Source: Parvularcula mediterranea
GTDB taxonomy: Bacteria; Pseudomonadota; Alphaproteobacteria; Caulobacterales; Parvularculaceae
DNA length: 64,000 bases
Direction of reading: 5' to 3'
NCBI RefSeq assembly: GCF_013085255.1
Contig: NZ_JABFCX010000003.1
Span: 372,001 to 436,000, forward strand
The position numbers and the translations under genes were made by a program. Shown here piece after piece: positions 28,266-38,232 of this stretch; position 1 is the stretch's first letter, and each line of letters opens with the position of its first letter. The notes under the pieces are model-generated. The model saw nothing but the letters and a program-made list of their open reading frames with translations, ran no database searches and was not told the origin of the DNA.

Positions 28266-28784
28266 CTACCGGCGGCGGAGGGGAAGCCTTGCGAGCTTGG
28301 GGAAGACGCTGCGTTTCGGCATCATCAGGCGTTGGGTCGGCTGGGCTTCGACCAGCTCAGCAGCAATGCCGAAGCGTTTCCTAAGTGCCGGAGCCACGAC
28401 GACACCGCCAACTCCCGCTCTCGTCGTGCTTCGCGCTTCTAGCATGGCGAGGATCACCGCGAGGACCGCGTCGCGTTCCTTCGCGGATTTGAGCGCCTGC
28501 TTCGGTGCGAGCACCTTGACGGTTTCGGGATGGCGGATCTCGTCACCGAGGCTGAGGAGGCGCTGGCGGATCAGACCCGTCTTCGCATCGACGTCGGGGT
28601 TCGTCTCGCCCGCTTCCAGGCGATATCCCCGCCCCGTCAGGAAGCCGTAGGATCGCCCCTTGAGGCTCAGGACCCAGAAGGAGGTGTTGGTCGGCCAGTC
28701 GAGATGCACCATCCGCGCAAGCGTCTTGCTGCCCGCGACCTTCATGGTGAGACCCTTGTTATCGGGATCGATCGTGATGCCCAT
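28266..28784 (-). CDS. Hypothetical protein
   Basis: A 172-residue protein beginning MGITIDPDNKGLTMKVAGSK. The first 60 residues look beta-rich (MVHLDWPTNTSFWVLSLKGRSYGFLTGRGYRLE). The rest is predicted helical and basic, ending LARLPLRRR. I recognise no family. It lies between lon and the chorismate mutase gene on the same strand, with the lon terminator upstream. Codon use resembles its neighbours and the opposite frames are broken or shadows, so it is probably real. Confidence 0.6.
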   Translation of the reverse strand: MGITIDPDNKGLTMKVAGSKTLARMVHLDWPTNTSFWVLSLKGRSYGFLTGRGYRLEAGETNPDVDAKTGLIRQRLLSLGDEIRHPETVKVLAPKQALKSAKERDAVLAVILAMLEARSTTRAGVGGVVVAPALRKRFGIAAELVEAQPTQRLMMPKRSVFPKLARLPLRRR

Positions 28785-28839
28785 GTTCCACCCACTTTTT
28801 AGGAGAGTGGACCAGAGGACGAGCTAGGGGTCCATATGA

Positions 28840-28867
28840 CAAAAAAAGGCGGGCCGGAGCCCGCCTT
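28840..28867 (-). terminator. Rho-independent terminator after lon
   Basis: Minus-strand stem AGGCGGGC/GCCCGCCT with a four-base loop, followed by TTTTTTT. It begins about 22 bases beyond the lon stop. Confidence 0.9.
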
Positions 28868-28889
28868 TCTCGTTCAGTTCTCGATGAGC

Positions 28890-31304
28890 TTAGTGCGTCA
28901 CCACGGAGCCCGGATCGCTTGGTGTCTCGGTCTTGGCGGCTTCCTGCTTCTGCAGGGCCTCCTCCTCCGGGTCCCATTCGATCGGCGTCAGCGGGCCGGT
29001 GAGGGCCAGCTTGAGGACGTCGTCGACGTGCTCGACCGGGATGATCTCGAGGCCATCCTTCACATTCTGAGGGATGTCCGCGAGGTCCTTTTCGTTCTCC
29101 TCAGGGATAAGGACAGTCGTCACCCCTGCCCGCATCGCGGCCAGCAGTTTCTCCTTGAGGCCACCGATAGCGAGAACACGGCCACGCAGCGATATCTCGC
29201 CGGTCATGGCGATGTCCTTGCGCACCGGGATACCGGTCAGGGCACTGACGATCGCGGTGGCCATGGCGACACCTGCGGAAGGGCCGTCCTTAGGCGTCGC
29301 GCCTTCGGGGACGTGGATGTGGATGTCGGTCTTCTCGAAGACAGGCGGCTTGATGCCGAACTCCACGGCGCGGCTGCGCACGTAGGATGCGGCGGCCGAG
29401 ACCGATTCTTTCATCACGTCCTTCAGGTTGCCGGTCGGGGTCATGCGGCCCTTGCCCGGCATGGTGACACCCTCGATCTTGAGGATATCGCCGCCCACGG
29501 AAGTCCAGGCGAGGCCTGTCACGATGCCGACGGCATCGTCGCCGTCGATCTCGCCATAGCGGTACTTCGGCACGCCTGCGAAGTCAGCGAGATTATCCGT
29601 GGTCACACGAACGCTCTCGGTGTCTTCTTCCTTCTCAAGCACCGTCACCGCCTTGCGGGCGAGATTGGCGAGCTCACGCTCGAGCGAGCGCACGCCGGCC
29701 TCGCGGGTGTAGGTCCTGACGAGCTGCATCAGCGCGTCGTCCTCGATCACCCACTCCTCGTCCTTCAGGCCATGCTCCTTGCGGAGACGCGGCAGGACGT
29801 GGCGGACAGCGATCTCCATCTTCTCGTCTTCCGTGTAGCCCGGAATACGGATGATCTCCATCCGGTCGAGAAGCGGCTGAGGCATGTTGAGCGAGTTGGC
29901 CGTGGTGATGAACATCACGTCCGACAGGTCGTAATCGACCTCGAGATAGTGATCCGAGAACGTATCGTTCTGCGCCGGATCAAGCACCTCGAGAAGCGCC
30001 GCAGACGGATCACCGCGGAAGTCGGAGCCCATCTTGTCGATCTCGTCGAGGAGGAAGAGCGGGTTCGTCTTCTTCACCTTCTTCATCGACTGGATGATCT
30101 TGCCAGGCATCGAGCCGATATAGGTCCGGCGGTGACCGCGGATCTCGCTCTCGTCACGCACGCCGCCAAGCGATACGCGCACGAACTCACGGCCCGTGGC
30201 TTCCGCGACGGACTTGCCGAGCGAGGTCTTACCGACACCCGGAGGGCCGACGAGGCAGAGGATCGGGCCTTTCAGCTTGCCGGTCCGCTTCTGCACGGCG
30301 AGATATTCGACGATCCGCTCTTTGACCTTGTCGAGACCGTAGTGATCACGGTCGAGGACATCCTCAGCCTTCTGAAGATTGGTCTTCAGCTTGCCGCGGG
30401 TGTTCCACGGGATCGACAGGATCCAGTCGAGATAGTTGCGGACGACCGTGCTCTCAGCCGACATGGGCGACATCTGGCGGAGCTTCTTGAGCTCAGCCTC
30501 GGCCTTCGTGCGGGCTTCCTTGGTGAGCTTGGTGCGCTCGATCTTTTCTTCGAGTTCGGTGAGCTCGTCCTTGCCCTCTTCGCCGTCGCCGAGTTCCTTC
30601 TGAATGGCCTTCATCTGCTCATTCAGGTAGTACTCGCGCTGGGTCTTCTCCATCTGGCGTTTGACACGTCCACGGATCTTTTTCTCGACCTGGAGAACCG
30701 ACATCTCGCCTTCCATGAAGCCGTAGACGGCTTCGAGGCGCTGCGGGACGGAGGTGATCTCGAGGAGCTCCTGCTTCTCGGCGATCTTGAGGTTGAGGTG
30801 CGAAGCGACCGTGTCGGCGAGCTTCGAGGCATCGTCGATCTGGCCGATCGAGACGATGACTTCGGGGCTGACGCGCTTGTTGAGCTTCACATAGCTCTCA
30901 AACTGGGCGTTCACCGAGCGAGCGAGGGCTTCGATCTCGGCCTCTTCGCCTTCGTTCTCTTCGAGCTCGACGGCTTCGGCTTCGAAGTAGCTCTCTTCTT
31001 CGGTATAGTTGGTGATCTCCGCGCGGCGGCCGCCTTCGACCAGCACCTTCACGGTGCCGTCGGGCAGCTTGAGGAGCTGGAGCACCTTGGCGACCACGCC
31101 GAGGCGGTAGATGTCGTCCTGGGTCGGATCATCGTTGCCGGCGTCTTTCTGGGCAACGAGAAGAATCTCGCGGTCAGCTTCCATGACCGTTTCGAGGGCG
31201 CGCACGGATTTATCGCGGCCGACGAACAGCGGCACGACCATGTGCGGGAACACGACAATGTCGCGCAGGGGAAGGACGGGATAGGTCCTGGTGTCTTCGT
31301 TCAT
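28890..31304 (-). CDS. lon: ATP-dependent protease La (Lon)
   Basis: AAA+ serine protease of 804 residues, cytosolic; in alphaproteobacteria it degrades DnaA, CcrM and SciP as well as misfolded proteins. N-terminal LON domain ([23 protein letters not shown]), coiled-coil linker, AAA+ module with Walker [14 protein letters not shown] and Walker [11 protein letters not shown], and protease domain with catalytic Ser in [10 protein letters not shown] and Lys in [14 protein letters not shown]. The start is the ATG at 31304 after AAGGAG; the 43 upstream codons are not conserved. Its terminator lies just beyond the stop. A plus-strand open frame of over 1,000 codons across it is a shadow. Confidence 0.97.
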   Translation of the reverse strand: MNEDTRTYPVLPLRDIVVFPHMVVPLFVGRDKSVRALETVMEADREILLVAQKDAGNDDPTQDDIYRLGVVAKVLQLLKLPDGTVKVLVEGGRRAEITNYTEEESYFEAEAVELEENEGEEAEIEALARSVNAQFESYVKLNKRVSPEVIVSIGQIDDASKLADTVASHLNLKIAEKQELLEITSVPQRLEAVYGFMEGEMSVLQVEKKIRGRVKRQMEKTQREYYLNEQMKAIQKELGDGEEGKDELTELEEKIERTKLTKEARTKAEAELKKLRQMSPMSAESTVVRNYLDWILSIPWNTRGKLKTNLQKAEDVLDRDHYGLDKVKERIVEYLAVQKRTGKLKGPILCLVGPPGVGKTSLGKSVAEATGREFVRVSLGGVRDESEIRGHRRTYIGSMPGKIIQSMKKVKKTNPLFLLDEIDKMGSDFRGDPSAALLEVLDPAQNDTFSDHYLEVDYDLSDVMFITTANSLNMPQPLLDRMEIIRIPGYTEDEKMEIAVRHVLPRLRKEHGLKDEEWVIEDDALMQLVRTYTREAGVRSLERELANLARKAVTVLEKEEDTESVRVTTDNLADFAGVPKYRYGEIDGDDAVGIVTGLAWTSVGGDILKIEGVTMPGKGRMTPTGNLKDVMKESVSAAASYVRSRAVEFGIKPPVFEKTDIHIHVPEGATPKDGPSAGVAMATAIVSALTGIPVRKDIAMTGEISLRGRVLAIGGLKEKLLAAMRAGVTTVLIPEENEKDLADIPQNVKDGLEIIPVEHVDDVLKLALTGPLTPIEWDPEEEALQKQEAAKTETPSDPGSVVTH

Positions 31305-31404
31305 GAAGAACTCCTTTCGGCAGTCTCCGGCAAAGCCCGCCTGGTTCGTCAGCGCAGCCTCCGCCGCCGCCGCGCATGGATGAGGGGTGCGCAGCAGCTT
31401 AAAC

Positions 31405-31434
31405 GATGTCGGGTGCGCCCCGGTTCGATGCAAG
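31405..31434 (-). promoter_or_regulatory. Possible heat-shock-type promoter of lon
   Basis: Minus strand: CTTGCA, a 16-base spacer, then CCGACATCG, about 100 bases upstream of the lon ATG. This loosely matches the alphaproteobacterial RpoH pattern (CTTGAA, then CCCCATNT), and lon is a usual RpoH target. The -10 match is weak. Confidence 0.3.
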
Positions 31435-31475
31435 CGCTGGTTTTACGCAGTTCGCGTGAACGAACAGTCACACTA

Positions 31476-31688
31476 TCACGCAGGATCAGGCGCCCTTTGT
31501 GGATAACTCCGGAAAGGCACGCAGGACCACGCCTTCTCGTGGACGAGATAGGCTGCGGTCTGGATCAGCGGCTCGATCAGACCGATTGCCGCGGCCGCTT
31601 TCCAGCTCCCCGTGAGCGAAAAAGCGACCGTGAAGGCGACGGCGAAGTGCATTACCGAGTAGGTCGCGGTCTTGGCGGCGGTGCGCAT
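31476..31688 (-). CDS. DUF2061 family membrane protein
   Basis: A 70-residue protein starting MRTAAKTATYSVMHFAVAFT, with two hydrophobic segments (about 8-30 and 33-55) and the family pattern MHFAVAFTVAFSLTGSWKAAAAIGLIEPLIQTAAYLVHEKAW. DUF2061 proteins are small inner-membrane proteins of unknown function. It starts 33 bases after the transporter stop on the same strand and may share its transcript. Confidence 0.82.
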   Translation of the reverse strand: MRTAAKTATYSVMHFAVAFTVAFSLTGSWKAAAAIGLIEPLIQTAAYLVHEKAWSCVPFRSYPQRAPDPA

Positions 31689-31721
31689 AGGCTTACTTTT
31701 GCGAATGACTCGCAAGAGCAA

Positions 31722-33086
31722 TTAGGCGGTCGCTTCCTTCGTTTCAACAGCCTCAGGTGCCGCACCCTGCGCCCTCGCCCAGTCCTTGGGCAGCGTGCGC
31801 GCTGTGATCAGGAACAGGATGACGGACAGGGCGTAGCTGACCGACAGGAGCAGCAGCGACCAGCGGAGGCCCGTGAGCTGATCGCCCGTCTCCACCGCGA
31901 AGACGTCGTACATGAAGCCTGTGAACGATGGCCCGCCACCCAGCGCGATGAGGTTCAGGACGAAGAAGAACACTGCCGTGGAGGTCGCCCTGACAGACAC
32001 CTTGGCGAGGTTCTGCGCCACAGAGAAACTTGGCCCGAGGTAAAACCCGAGGAAGAAGATATAAATGCTTAGGCAGATGAAGAAAATCGTCGGTGAGCTC
32101 GTCATCCATGCGAAGGCGATGGCGACCGCTGCGATGGCGATCGTGACTGCCGGCACAAGGGCGTACGCCGCTACGTTCTTCTTGCCGAGCCGGTCAGCGA
32201 TATACCCACCGAGGAACGTGCCGGATGCGTAGAAAATGGCGTTGCCGATGCCGAGTCCGATGAGGAGCGGCTGCAGGGGCAGGGTCACGAAGGCGCCGAC
32301 CCATGCTGCCGTCTCAGCCGTCGGCTCGCCATAGATGTAGAGGGTGAGGAACGTGTTCACGGCGTAGGAGCCAAAGCTGGCGAACGCGATGCCGAAGGCC
32401 ATCGTCCAGTAGCTCGGTATGGTGCCGAGCTCCTTGATCGCCTTGCCGAACGGCATGGGCGTGACCTTGGCGCCGTCCATACGGCCGCGCTCTGGCTCAG
32501 GGATCAGGATCTTGGTGATGATGGCGACCGGGATGCCGAGGGCACCGATGACGATGAAGGCGAGACGCCAGTCCACCGTGCCGCCACCGACGAAGAAGGC
32601 ACTGGCGAAATAGGCGAGCATAATGCCGAAGGGGATGCCGAGCGCATAGGTGCCAAGCGCCCTGCCCCGCTCATTTGGTGCGTAAAGGTCGGAGAGCAGC
32701 GAGTGGCTTGGCGGCGAACAGCCCGCCTCGCCGACGGCAACGCCGATCCTCAAGATTGCAAGGGCGATGAAGCCGCCTGCAAAACCTGTGAGCAGCGTGA
32801 AGCCTGACCAGGTGGCAAGGCTCAGCGCGATGATCGTGACGCGGTCGAAGGTCAGCCCGCCGATCTTCTTGGTGTTGTCCACCATCGACGCGATGGGGAT
32901 GCCAATCACTGTGTAGAAAAGCGCAAAGACAAAGCCCGAAAGCAGGCCGATCTGCGTCCCCGTCAGGTTCAGGTCCGCCTTGATGAACGGTGCCAGCACG
33001 CCGACGATCTGCCGGTCGATGAAGTTGAACACGTATACGAGCGTGAGGAGCGCGAGGATCGTCCCGCGGTTCTGGAGCTTCTTCAC
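31722..33086 (-). CDS. Major facilitator superfamily transporter (spinster-like)
   Basis: A 454-residue inner-membrane transporter with 12 predicted helices. VFNFIDRQIVGVLAPFIKADLNLTGTQIGLLSGFVFALFY (first helix and loop) is characteristic of spinster-type MFS proteins, followed by RIGVAVGEAGCSPPSHSLLSDLYAPNERGRALG, the motif A-like loop. The substrate is unknown. The start is a GTG (VKKLQNRG) at 33086 preceded by CAGGGAAACGCC; a TTG at 33128 would add 14 residues. It is divergent from the quinone oxidoreductase gene, with an 84-base intergenic gap. Confidence 0.87.
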   Translation of the reverse strand: MKKLQNRGTILALLTLVYVFNFIDRQIVGVLAPFIKADLNLTGTQIGLLSGFVFALFYTVIGIPIASMVDNTKKIGGLTFDRVTIIALSLATWSGFTLLTGFAGGFIALAILRIGVAVGEAGCSPPSHSLLSDLYAPNERGRALGTYALGIPFGIMLAYFASAFFVGGGTVDWRLAFIVIGALGIPVAIITKILIPEPERGRMDGAKVTPMPFGKAIKELGTIPSYWTMAFGIAFASFGSYAVNTFLTLYIYGEPTAETAAWVGAFVTLPLQPLLIGLGIGNAIFYASGTFLGGYIADRLGKKNVAAYALVPAVTIAIAAVAIAFAWMTSSPTIFFICLSIYIFFLGFYLGPSFSVAQNLAKVSVRATSTAVFFFVLNLIALGGGPSFTGFMYDVFAVETGDQLTGLRWSLLLLSVSYALSVILFLITARTLPKDWARAQGAAPEAVETKEATA

Positions 33087-33170
33087 TGGCGTTTCCCTGC
33101 AACCCTTCCGGGCTTGTTGTTTCCGCAACCGTGCCTAGTGTCCCCGCAAAGAACAAGCGGGAGATGCGCC

Positions 33171-34166
33171 ATGAGAGCACTGATGTCAGTTCAGCCCGGT
33201 GGGCCTGAGACCCTTGAGATGGTCGAGCAGGAGACGCCGAAACCCGGTCGTGGGGAGGTGCTGATTCGCATCCATGCCGCCGGGTGCAACTTTCCGGACA
33301 CGCTGATCATCAAGGATCTCTACCAGTTCAAACCGCCCCGGCCTTTTGCTCCGGGCGGTGAGGCTGCTGGCGTGATTGAGGCGGTCGGCGACGGGGTCGA
33401 TGCTTCGCGGGTGGGCCAGCGGGTGGCCGCAGCCGTTGGAGCGTTCGGCGGCTACGCGACCCATGCCGTGTGCGGAGAGCATGCGGCGATGCCGATCCCG
33501 GACGCGATGTCGTTCGAGGTCGCAGCCGGGTTCATCATGACCTACGGAACGAGCTACTACGCTTTGAAGAACCGTGCGGTGCTGAAGGCTGGCGAGAAGC
33601 TCGTGGTGCTCGGCGCAGCGGGCGGTGTCGGCTCGGCAGCTGTTGAACTTGGCAAGGCGATGGGCGCGCATGTGACGGCCTGCGTCAGCTCTGAAGCCAA
33701 GGCGGAGTTCTGCCGCGAGCTGGGTGCTGACGAGACGATCGTCTATCCGCGCGAACTCGACCGGGATGCTTCGAAGGCGTTTGCCGGTGCCATCAAGGAG
33801 AAGACCGGCGGCGGCGCGGATGCACTGTATGACCCGGTGGGCGGCGCCTATTGCGAGCCCAGCTTGCGGGCGATGGCGTGGGAAGGCCGCTACCTCGTGG
33901 TCGGTTTCCCCGCGGGGATCCCGAACCCTCCCCTCAACCTGACGCTGCTCAAGAGCTGTCAGATCATGGGCGTATTCTGGGGCGCCGCCGTGATGCGCGA
34001 TCCCGCGGGGCATGCGGAGAACATGGGCCAGATTGCGAGCATGATGGCCGACGGGAAGCTGAAGCCGCGAATCACCAAGACCTTCCCGCTGGAAGAAGGT
34101 GCGGAAGCGCTGAAGCTTCTCGAAGGCCGGGAGGCGACTGGCAAGATCGTGCTGACGGTCAACTGA
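33171..34166 (+). CDS. NADPH:quinone oxidoreductase family protein (zinc-free MDR)
   Basis: A 331-residue medium-chain reductase. The N-terminal GroES-like domain starts MRALMSVQPGGPETLEMVEQ and has FAPGGEAAGVIEAVGDGV. The nucleotide-binding domain has VVLGAAGGVGSAAVELGKAMGAHVTACVSS, the AAGGVG motif of QOR-type NADPH binding, and VYPRELDRDA. No zinc ligands are visible. GGGAG stands before the ATG. Tail-to-tail it overlaps the acetyltransferase gene by 8 bases. Substrate is probably a quinone or enone, not determined. Confidence 0.9.
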   Translation: MRALMSVQPGGPETLEMVEQETPKPGRGEVLIRIHAAGCNFPDTLIIKDLYQFKPPRPFAPGGEAAGVIEAVGDGVDASRVGQRVAAAVGAFGGYATHAVCGEHAAMPIPDAMSFEVAAGFIMTYGTSYYALKNRAVLKAGEKLVVLGAAGGVGSAAVELGKAMGAHVTACVSSEAKAEFCRELGADETIVYPRELDRDASKAFAGAIKEKTGGGADALYDPVGGAYCEPSLRAMAWEGRYLVVGFPAGIPNPPLNLTLLKSCQIMGVFWGAAVMRDPAGHAENMGQIASMMADGKLKPRITKTFPLEEGAEALKLLEGREATGKIVLTVN

Positions 34167-34629
34167 CGTCGAGATGGTAGGTGAGGAAGGTGGCACCCAT
34201 CAGCTGCCCCTCACCCGCATATCTTGCGCCAAGGCGTTCGAGGGCACGGCGCGCGCGTCGGGTGGTCGCCAGCCTGAAGATCAGCGTACTGATTCGTGGA
34301 TCCTTCCGAGCGAAGGCGATCGCCTTGCTTGCGATCGGCAGCCCGAGACCGAAATCCTCCGGCCTTAGAACCAGGGCGAAGTCCCAGCCCTCCTCCTTCT
34401 CGAAGCCGCCCCAGCCGACATAGCGGTCGCCGAAGAGGAAGGCCCAGTGGCCGAGCCCGTCACGGGCCCACGCTTCTTCCTTGCCTTCGACCCAGTCGCG
34501 GGTTCGCTCCTCGTCCCAGCCGGGTGTGAGGAGCGGCATGTGCTCTGCGAGCCGGGGGTCGTTCAGGTGCTCGGAGAGGGTCGCGAGCGGCACCTCGGTG
34601 AGGCGTGCGAAGGTAATATCACTCGGCAT
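34159..34629 (-). CDS. GNAT family N-acetyltransferase
   Basis: A 156-residue acetyltransferase-like protein. Likely GNAT elements are the strand-loop FLFGDRYVGWGGFEKEEGWDFALVLRPEDFGLGLPIASKAIAFARK (motif A region) and the C-terminal TLIFRLATTRRARRALERLGARY with the typical helix before the last strand. The acetyl-CoA loop (Q/RxxGxG/A) is not canonical, so activity is uncertain. The start is the ATG at 34629 (MPSDITFARL) with GGAGGAGGG about a dozen bases upstream; the longer frame reads through a repeat and terminator. Confidence 0.75.
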   Translation of the reverse strand: MPSDITFARLTEVPLATLSEHLNDPRLAEHMPLLTPGWDEERTRDWVEGKEEAWARDGLGHWAFLFGDRYVGWGGFEKEEGWDFALVLRPEDFGLGLPIASKAIAFARKDPRISTLIFRLATTRRARRALERLGARYAGEGQLMGATFLTYHLDVS

Positions 34630-34678
34630 CGCTTCTGTTCCCTCCTCCGCCGCGCCACTGCCGTGGCCTTGCTTCGCT

Positions 34679-34703
34679 GAAAAAGCTCCACTGGAGCTTT
34701 TTC
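34679..34703. terminator. Bidirectional terminator between maoC and the acetyltransferase gene
   Basis: GAAAAAGCTCC-ACT-GGAGCTTTTTC is a perfect stem with T runs on both sides. On the minus strand it follows the MaoC stop by about 18 bases; on the plus strand it would also stop any readthrough. Confidence 0.82.
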
Positions 34704-34721
34704 TCAGGCTTCGCCTGATCG

Positions 34722-35180
34722 CTACGCAAGCATCTGCATCGTGACCCACTCGGCGATCAGAGCGGGTTTGTCTTCGCCCTCGATCTCGACCTCGATCTTG
34801 TAGGTCATGACGTGGGTGCCGGGCTTTGATTCCTTATGGGCGATCAGTTCGAAGTGGCCTCGCACCCGCTTCCCCGCTCTCACGGGATTGATGAAGCGCA
34901 CCTTGTTGAAGCCGTAGTTCACTCCGGCCTTGATGCCTTCGATGACATAGCTCGCGTCGGCAGCCATCTTCGAAAGCAGGGAGAGAGTGAGGAACCCGTG
35001 GGCGATAGTGCCGCCAAATGGCGTAGCCTTTGCAGCCTCCTCGTCCACGTGGATGAACTGGTGATCCTCCGTCACGTCGGCGAATTGATTGATGCGCTCC
35101 TGGTCGATCGGGATCCACTCGGAGCTCTCCCGACTGTTGCCAATCTGCGACAGAAGCGTCTCCAGCGAGATAATATTCAT
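34722..35180 (-). CDS. MaoC family dehydratase (R-specific enoyl-CoA hydratase-like)
   Basis: A 152-residue hot-dog-fold protein. The signature ADVTEDHQFIHVDEEAAKATPFGGTIAHGFLTLSLL contains the catalytic Asp-His pair (D and H in EDHQFIHVD), and the C-terminal WVTMQMLA closes the sheet. It probably acts on 2-enoyl-CoA in fatty acid metabolism. Monocistronic with its own terminator; upstream is the large TonB receptor gene in the opposite direction. Confidence 0.88.
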   Translation of the reverse strand: MNIISLETLLSQIGNSRESSEWIPIDQERINQFADVTEDHQFIHVDEEAAKATPFGGTIAHGFLTLSLLSKMAADASYVIEGIKAGVNYGFNKVRFINPVRAGKRVRGHFELIAHKESKPGTHVMTYKIEVEIEGEDKPALIAEWVTMQMLA

Positions 35181-35360
35181 CTAAAGGACCTTTCACGAAC
35201 AGCGGATTACGTTAAGTCTGACCCCAACTAGCGTATCCTGCGGTGCTGTTAAGGCGCATTTTCAGCATCGGGGACAGGACACGAAAGCTACCGTTAACGC
35301 CTCGGTAAGGGCGATTGGCGTCATTGAAGTCCCGTTCAAGGGACACAGGGAGGACCAACT

Positions 35361-38096
35361 GTGAAACGAAATCTATTTCTAGCCACAACTGCGCTTTTCG
35401 GCGCCTCGGCATTTGCCCAGGCTGCTGCGCAGGACACCATCGTCGTCACCGCGACGAAGCGTGAGCAAACGCTCCAGGAAGTTCCGATCGCCGTCTCGGT
35501 TGTTCAGGAAGAAGTCCTGGAAGAAACCCAGATCATCGACGCTCTCGACCTGCAATCGGTCGTCCCCTCGCTGCGCGTGAGCCAGCTTGAGCGTACGTCG
35601 AACACCACCTTCTCGATCCGTGGCTTCGGCTCGGGCGCCAACAACCCGGGCATCGAGCCTTCGGTCGCTGTCTTCATCGACGGTGTCTTCCGTAGCCGCG
35701 CCGGTTCGGCTCTTGACGACCTCATCGGTCTCGAGCGTGTTGAGGTCCTCAAAGGCCCGCAATCGACCCTCTTCGGCAAGAACGCTGCTGCTGGTGTTGT
35801 CTCGCTCGTCACCAAGAAGCCTGAGTTCGAATTTGGCGGTCAGGTCGAAGCCACTGCAGGCAACTTCGACAGCCGTATCCTTCGCGGTCGCGTCACCGGC
35901 CCGATCAACGACATCATGGCCTTCTCGCTCGCCGGTTCGTACAACCAGCGCGACGGCTACTTCGACAACTCGGTAGGCGGCACGGACGACTACAACAACC
36001 GTGACCGTTACTCGTTCAGCGGCCAGCTCCTTGCTCAGCCGACCGAGAACTTCGAAGCCCGCCTGATCGCTGACTACGCAGAGATCAACGAGCGCTGCTG
36101 TGGTACCGCACGTGTCACCGATGGCGACGCCGGCGGCATCATCCGCGACATCCTGATGGCGGAAACCCCGGACTTCAACGACCCGTTCGGCTATGCGATC
36201 GCCAACGACATCGCGAACGAGACCGAGATCACCAACACCGGCATCTCGCTCCAGATGGACTGGGACCTGAATGCGGACAACACGCTGACCTCGATCACGT
36301 CGGGCCGTCGTTATGACGACTTCATCGACTACGAAGGCGACTTCACGACCCTCGACCTGCTTGGGACGAACGTGCGCGGCATCGACGCCGACACCTTCAC
36401 CCAGGAGCTTCGTCTCGTCGGTGCCAAGGATCGCCTGAGCTACATTCTTGGTGGCTACTACTTCTACGAAGACACCGACATCAAAGACGAGCGCCTCTAC
36501 GGCACGGACGCACGTGCCTATGTCGACCTTCTCGGTGCGGCAGCTGCTGGTGCCTTCGTTCAGGTTGCTCCGGGTGTCTTCATCCCTGACGCATCGCAGA
36601 GCCCGCTGACCGGTGTTGAAGTCGCTCTCGGCCTGCCGATCAGTCAGACCTTCTACCAGGACGGTGGCGGTACGGCCTTCAACGTCACCCAGAAGGACAC
36701 GCAATTCACGCTGTTCGGCCAGGTCGACTTCGAAGTCACCGATCGCCTGACGCTGACCGGCGGTATCTCGTACTTCCAAGCTGACAAGGAAGTCGACTTC
36801 ACCGACGTCACGCGGACCAACCCGTTCTCGGACATCAACCTCGTTGAGCTCGGCTTTGGCGCCCTGTTCCAAGGCGTGACCACTCTCGCCCCGACGCCTG
36901 CCAACGTCGGCGCCTTCGCCGGTGCAAGCGCCCAAAACGCTGCGATCGTTCAAGCTCTTCAGGCTGCTTCGATCACGCGTGACTCGGAAGCACTCGCCAA
37001 TGGCGGTGTCCTGGTCAACGGTACGGTCGTCGATCCGAACACCGGTCTCCCGCTGTCGAACGCCTTCCTCGGCCTCTTCGACGCCGGCCTCCAGCCGCTT
37101 GGCCCGCTGACCACGTTCCCGAACTCGGTCGAAAACGGCGAGTCGAGCGACAGCGATGTTCCGTTCACGCTCCGTGCATCGTTCGACGCCACCGCGCGCA
37201 CGAACCTGTACCTCAGCTACGCGACGGGCTTCAAAGCCACCTCGTGGAACCTGACCCCGGACACCCGTCCGTTTGCATCTGACGTCCCGGCTCTCCTGGC
37301 CGCAGGCGACCTCGCAAACGATGGCTCCTTCGGTTCGGGCAACGTTGTCCCGACCGGCCTGGCTCTCGAGCTGGCAGGCGTTCCGAACCAGTACTCGGGC
37401 ACCCGCTTCGCTGATCCTGAGACCAACAAGGTCCTCGAATTCGGCCTGAAGACGCGCTTCTCCTGGGGCTCGCTCAACGTCGCCGTGTTCAATCAGGTCG
37501 TCGAAGACCTTCAGTCCTCGATCTTCCAGGGTACAGGCTTCGTCGTTTCGAACGCTGGTGAGCAGGAAGTGAATGGCTTTGAGTTCGACTCGATCATCGA
37601 CGTCCAGTTCATCCCGGGCCTGACGCTGAACCTCTCGGGTATGTATCTCGACGCTCAGTTCAATGACTTCCCGAACGCTTCGGTCCTCCGCGGTAGCGAC
37701 GCTGACCTTGCTGACGGTGTCATCGACGGCATCGGCGACCTCGACGGTGAACGTCCGGCCGGTACGCCTGAGTTCTCGGGTTCGTTCGGCTTCGACTACC
37801 GCCGCGACTTCATGAACGCTGGTGAGATGTTCATCCGTGCTGACTACCAGTACGAGACGGAAGTCCAGGTCGTTCAGAACGTGCCGGAAGACATTCTCGG
37901 CCGTGAAGTGAACCTCCTGAACGCTTCGATCGGTATCAACCTCGACAATGGCCTCGAAGCCATGATCTGGGGTCGGAACCTGACCGAAGACGAGTTCTTC
38001 ACCTCGGGCTTCCCGACCACCCTGCAGGCTGGTTCGATCTCGGGTTACCCGAACATTCCGCGCACCTACGGTGTCACGGTCCGCAAGCGCTTCTAA
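35361..38096 (+). CDS. TonB-dependent outer-membrane receptor
   Basis: A 911-residue receptor. Signal peptide MKRNLFLATTALFGASAFAQ ends near residue 23. Plug domain: TIVVTATKREQTLQEVPIAVSV, SIRGFGSG, FIDGVFRSR, and GLERVEVLKGPQSTLFGKNAAAGVVSLVTKKP. The barrel follows, with NKVLEFGLKTRFSWGSLNVAVFNQVVEDLQ near its end and the terminal strand YGVTVRKRF. It is longer than the usual 700-800 residues because of inserted loops around 380-430 and 510-590. Codon choice (CGT, GGT, GCT, CTC) differs from most neighbours and suggests high expression. The substrate is unknown; no TonB-linked regulator or transporter lies nearby. Confidence 0.93.
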   Translation: MKRNLFLATTALFGASAFAQAAAQDTIVVTATKREQTLQEVPIAVSVVQEEVLEETQIIDALDLQSVVPSLRVSQLERTSNTTFSIRGFGSGANNPGIEPSVAVFIDGVFRSRAGSALDDLIGLERVEVLKGPQSTLFGKNAAAGVVSLVTKKPEFEFGGQVEATAGNFDSRILRGRVTGPINDIMAFSLAGSYNQRDGYFDNSVGGTDDYNNRDRYSFSGQLLAQPTENFEARLIADYAEINERCCGTARVTDGDAGGIIRDILMAETPDFNDPFGYAIANDIANETEITNTGISLQMDWDLNADNTLTSITSGRRYDDFIDYEGDFTTLDLLGTNVRGIDADTFTQELRLVGAKDRLSYILGGYYFYEDTDIKDERLYGTDARAYVDLLGAAAAGAFVQVAPGVFIPDASQSPLTGVEVALGLPISQTFYQDGGGTAFNVTQKDTQFTLFGQVDFEVTDRLTLTGGISYFQADKEVDFTDVTRTNPFSDINLVELGFGALFQGVTTLAPTPANVGAFAGASAQNAAIVQALQAASITRDSEALANGGVLVNGTVVDPNTGLPLSNAFLGLFDAGLQPLGPLTTFPNSVENGESSDSDVPFTLRASFDATARTNLYLSYATGFKATSWNLTPDTRPFASDVPALLAAGDLANDGSFGSGNVVPTGLALELAGVPNQYSGTRFADPETNKVLEFGLKTRFSWGSLNVAVFNQVVEDLQSSIFQGTGFVVSNAGEQEVNGFEFDSIIDVQFIPGLTLNLSGMYLDAQFNDFPNASVLRGSDADLADGVIDGIGDLDGERPAGTPEFSGSFGFDYRRDFMNAGEMFIRADYQYETEVQVVQNVPEDILGREVNLLNASIGINLDNGLEAMIWGRNLTEDEFFTSGFPTTLQAGSISGYPNIPRTYGVTVRKRF

Positions 38097-38127
38097 TCGA
38101 AGCGCTTCGCGATCCACGCGAACAAAG

Positions 38128-38160
38128 AACCCCGCCGAGCGATCGGCGGGGTTTTTCTTT
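38128..38160 (+). terminator. Rho-independent terminator after the TonB receptor
   Basis: Perfect 11-pair stem AACCCCGCCGA-GCGA-TCGGCGGGGTT followed by TTTCTTT on the plus strand, about 30 bases beyond the stop codon. Its minus-strand face has a weaker T run and may also end the ankyrin transcript. Confidence 0.9.
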
Positions 38161-38232
38161 GGGCGGATGCTCGGCGGTCTGAGGTCTCTTCAAAGTCTGA
38201 TGCGGAGGGGCTCAGATCGTAGGGTGCTGGTG

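Noticed and set aside
28836-32072. Very long plus-strand open frame (1,078 codons) opposite lon and the transporter gene
   Set aside because: Its codons are the complement of the conserved lon gene, it has no family motif, and long antisense frames are expected in this high-GC codon bias.
35379-38117. Minus-strand open frame of 912 codons opposite the large TonB receptor
   Set aside because: Low-complexity, charged text with no domain; the plus-strand gene has a signal peptide, plug motifs and a terminator.
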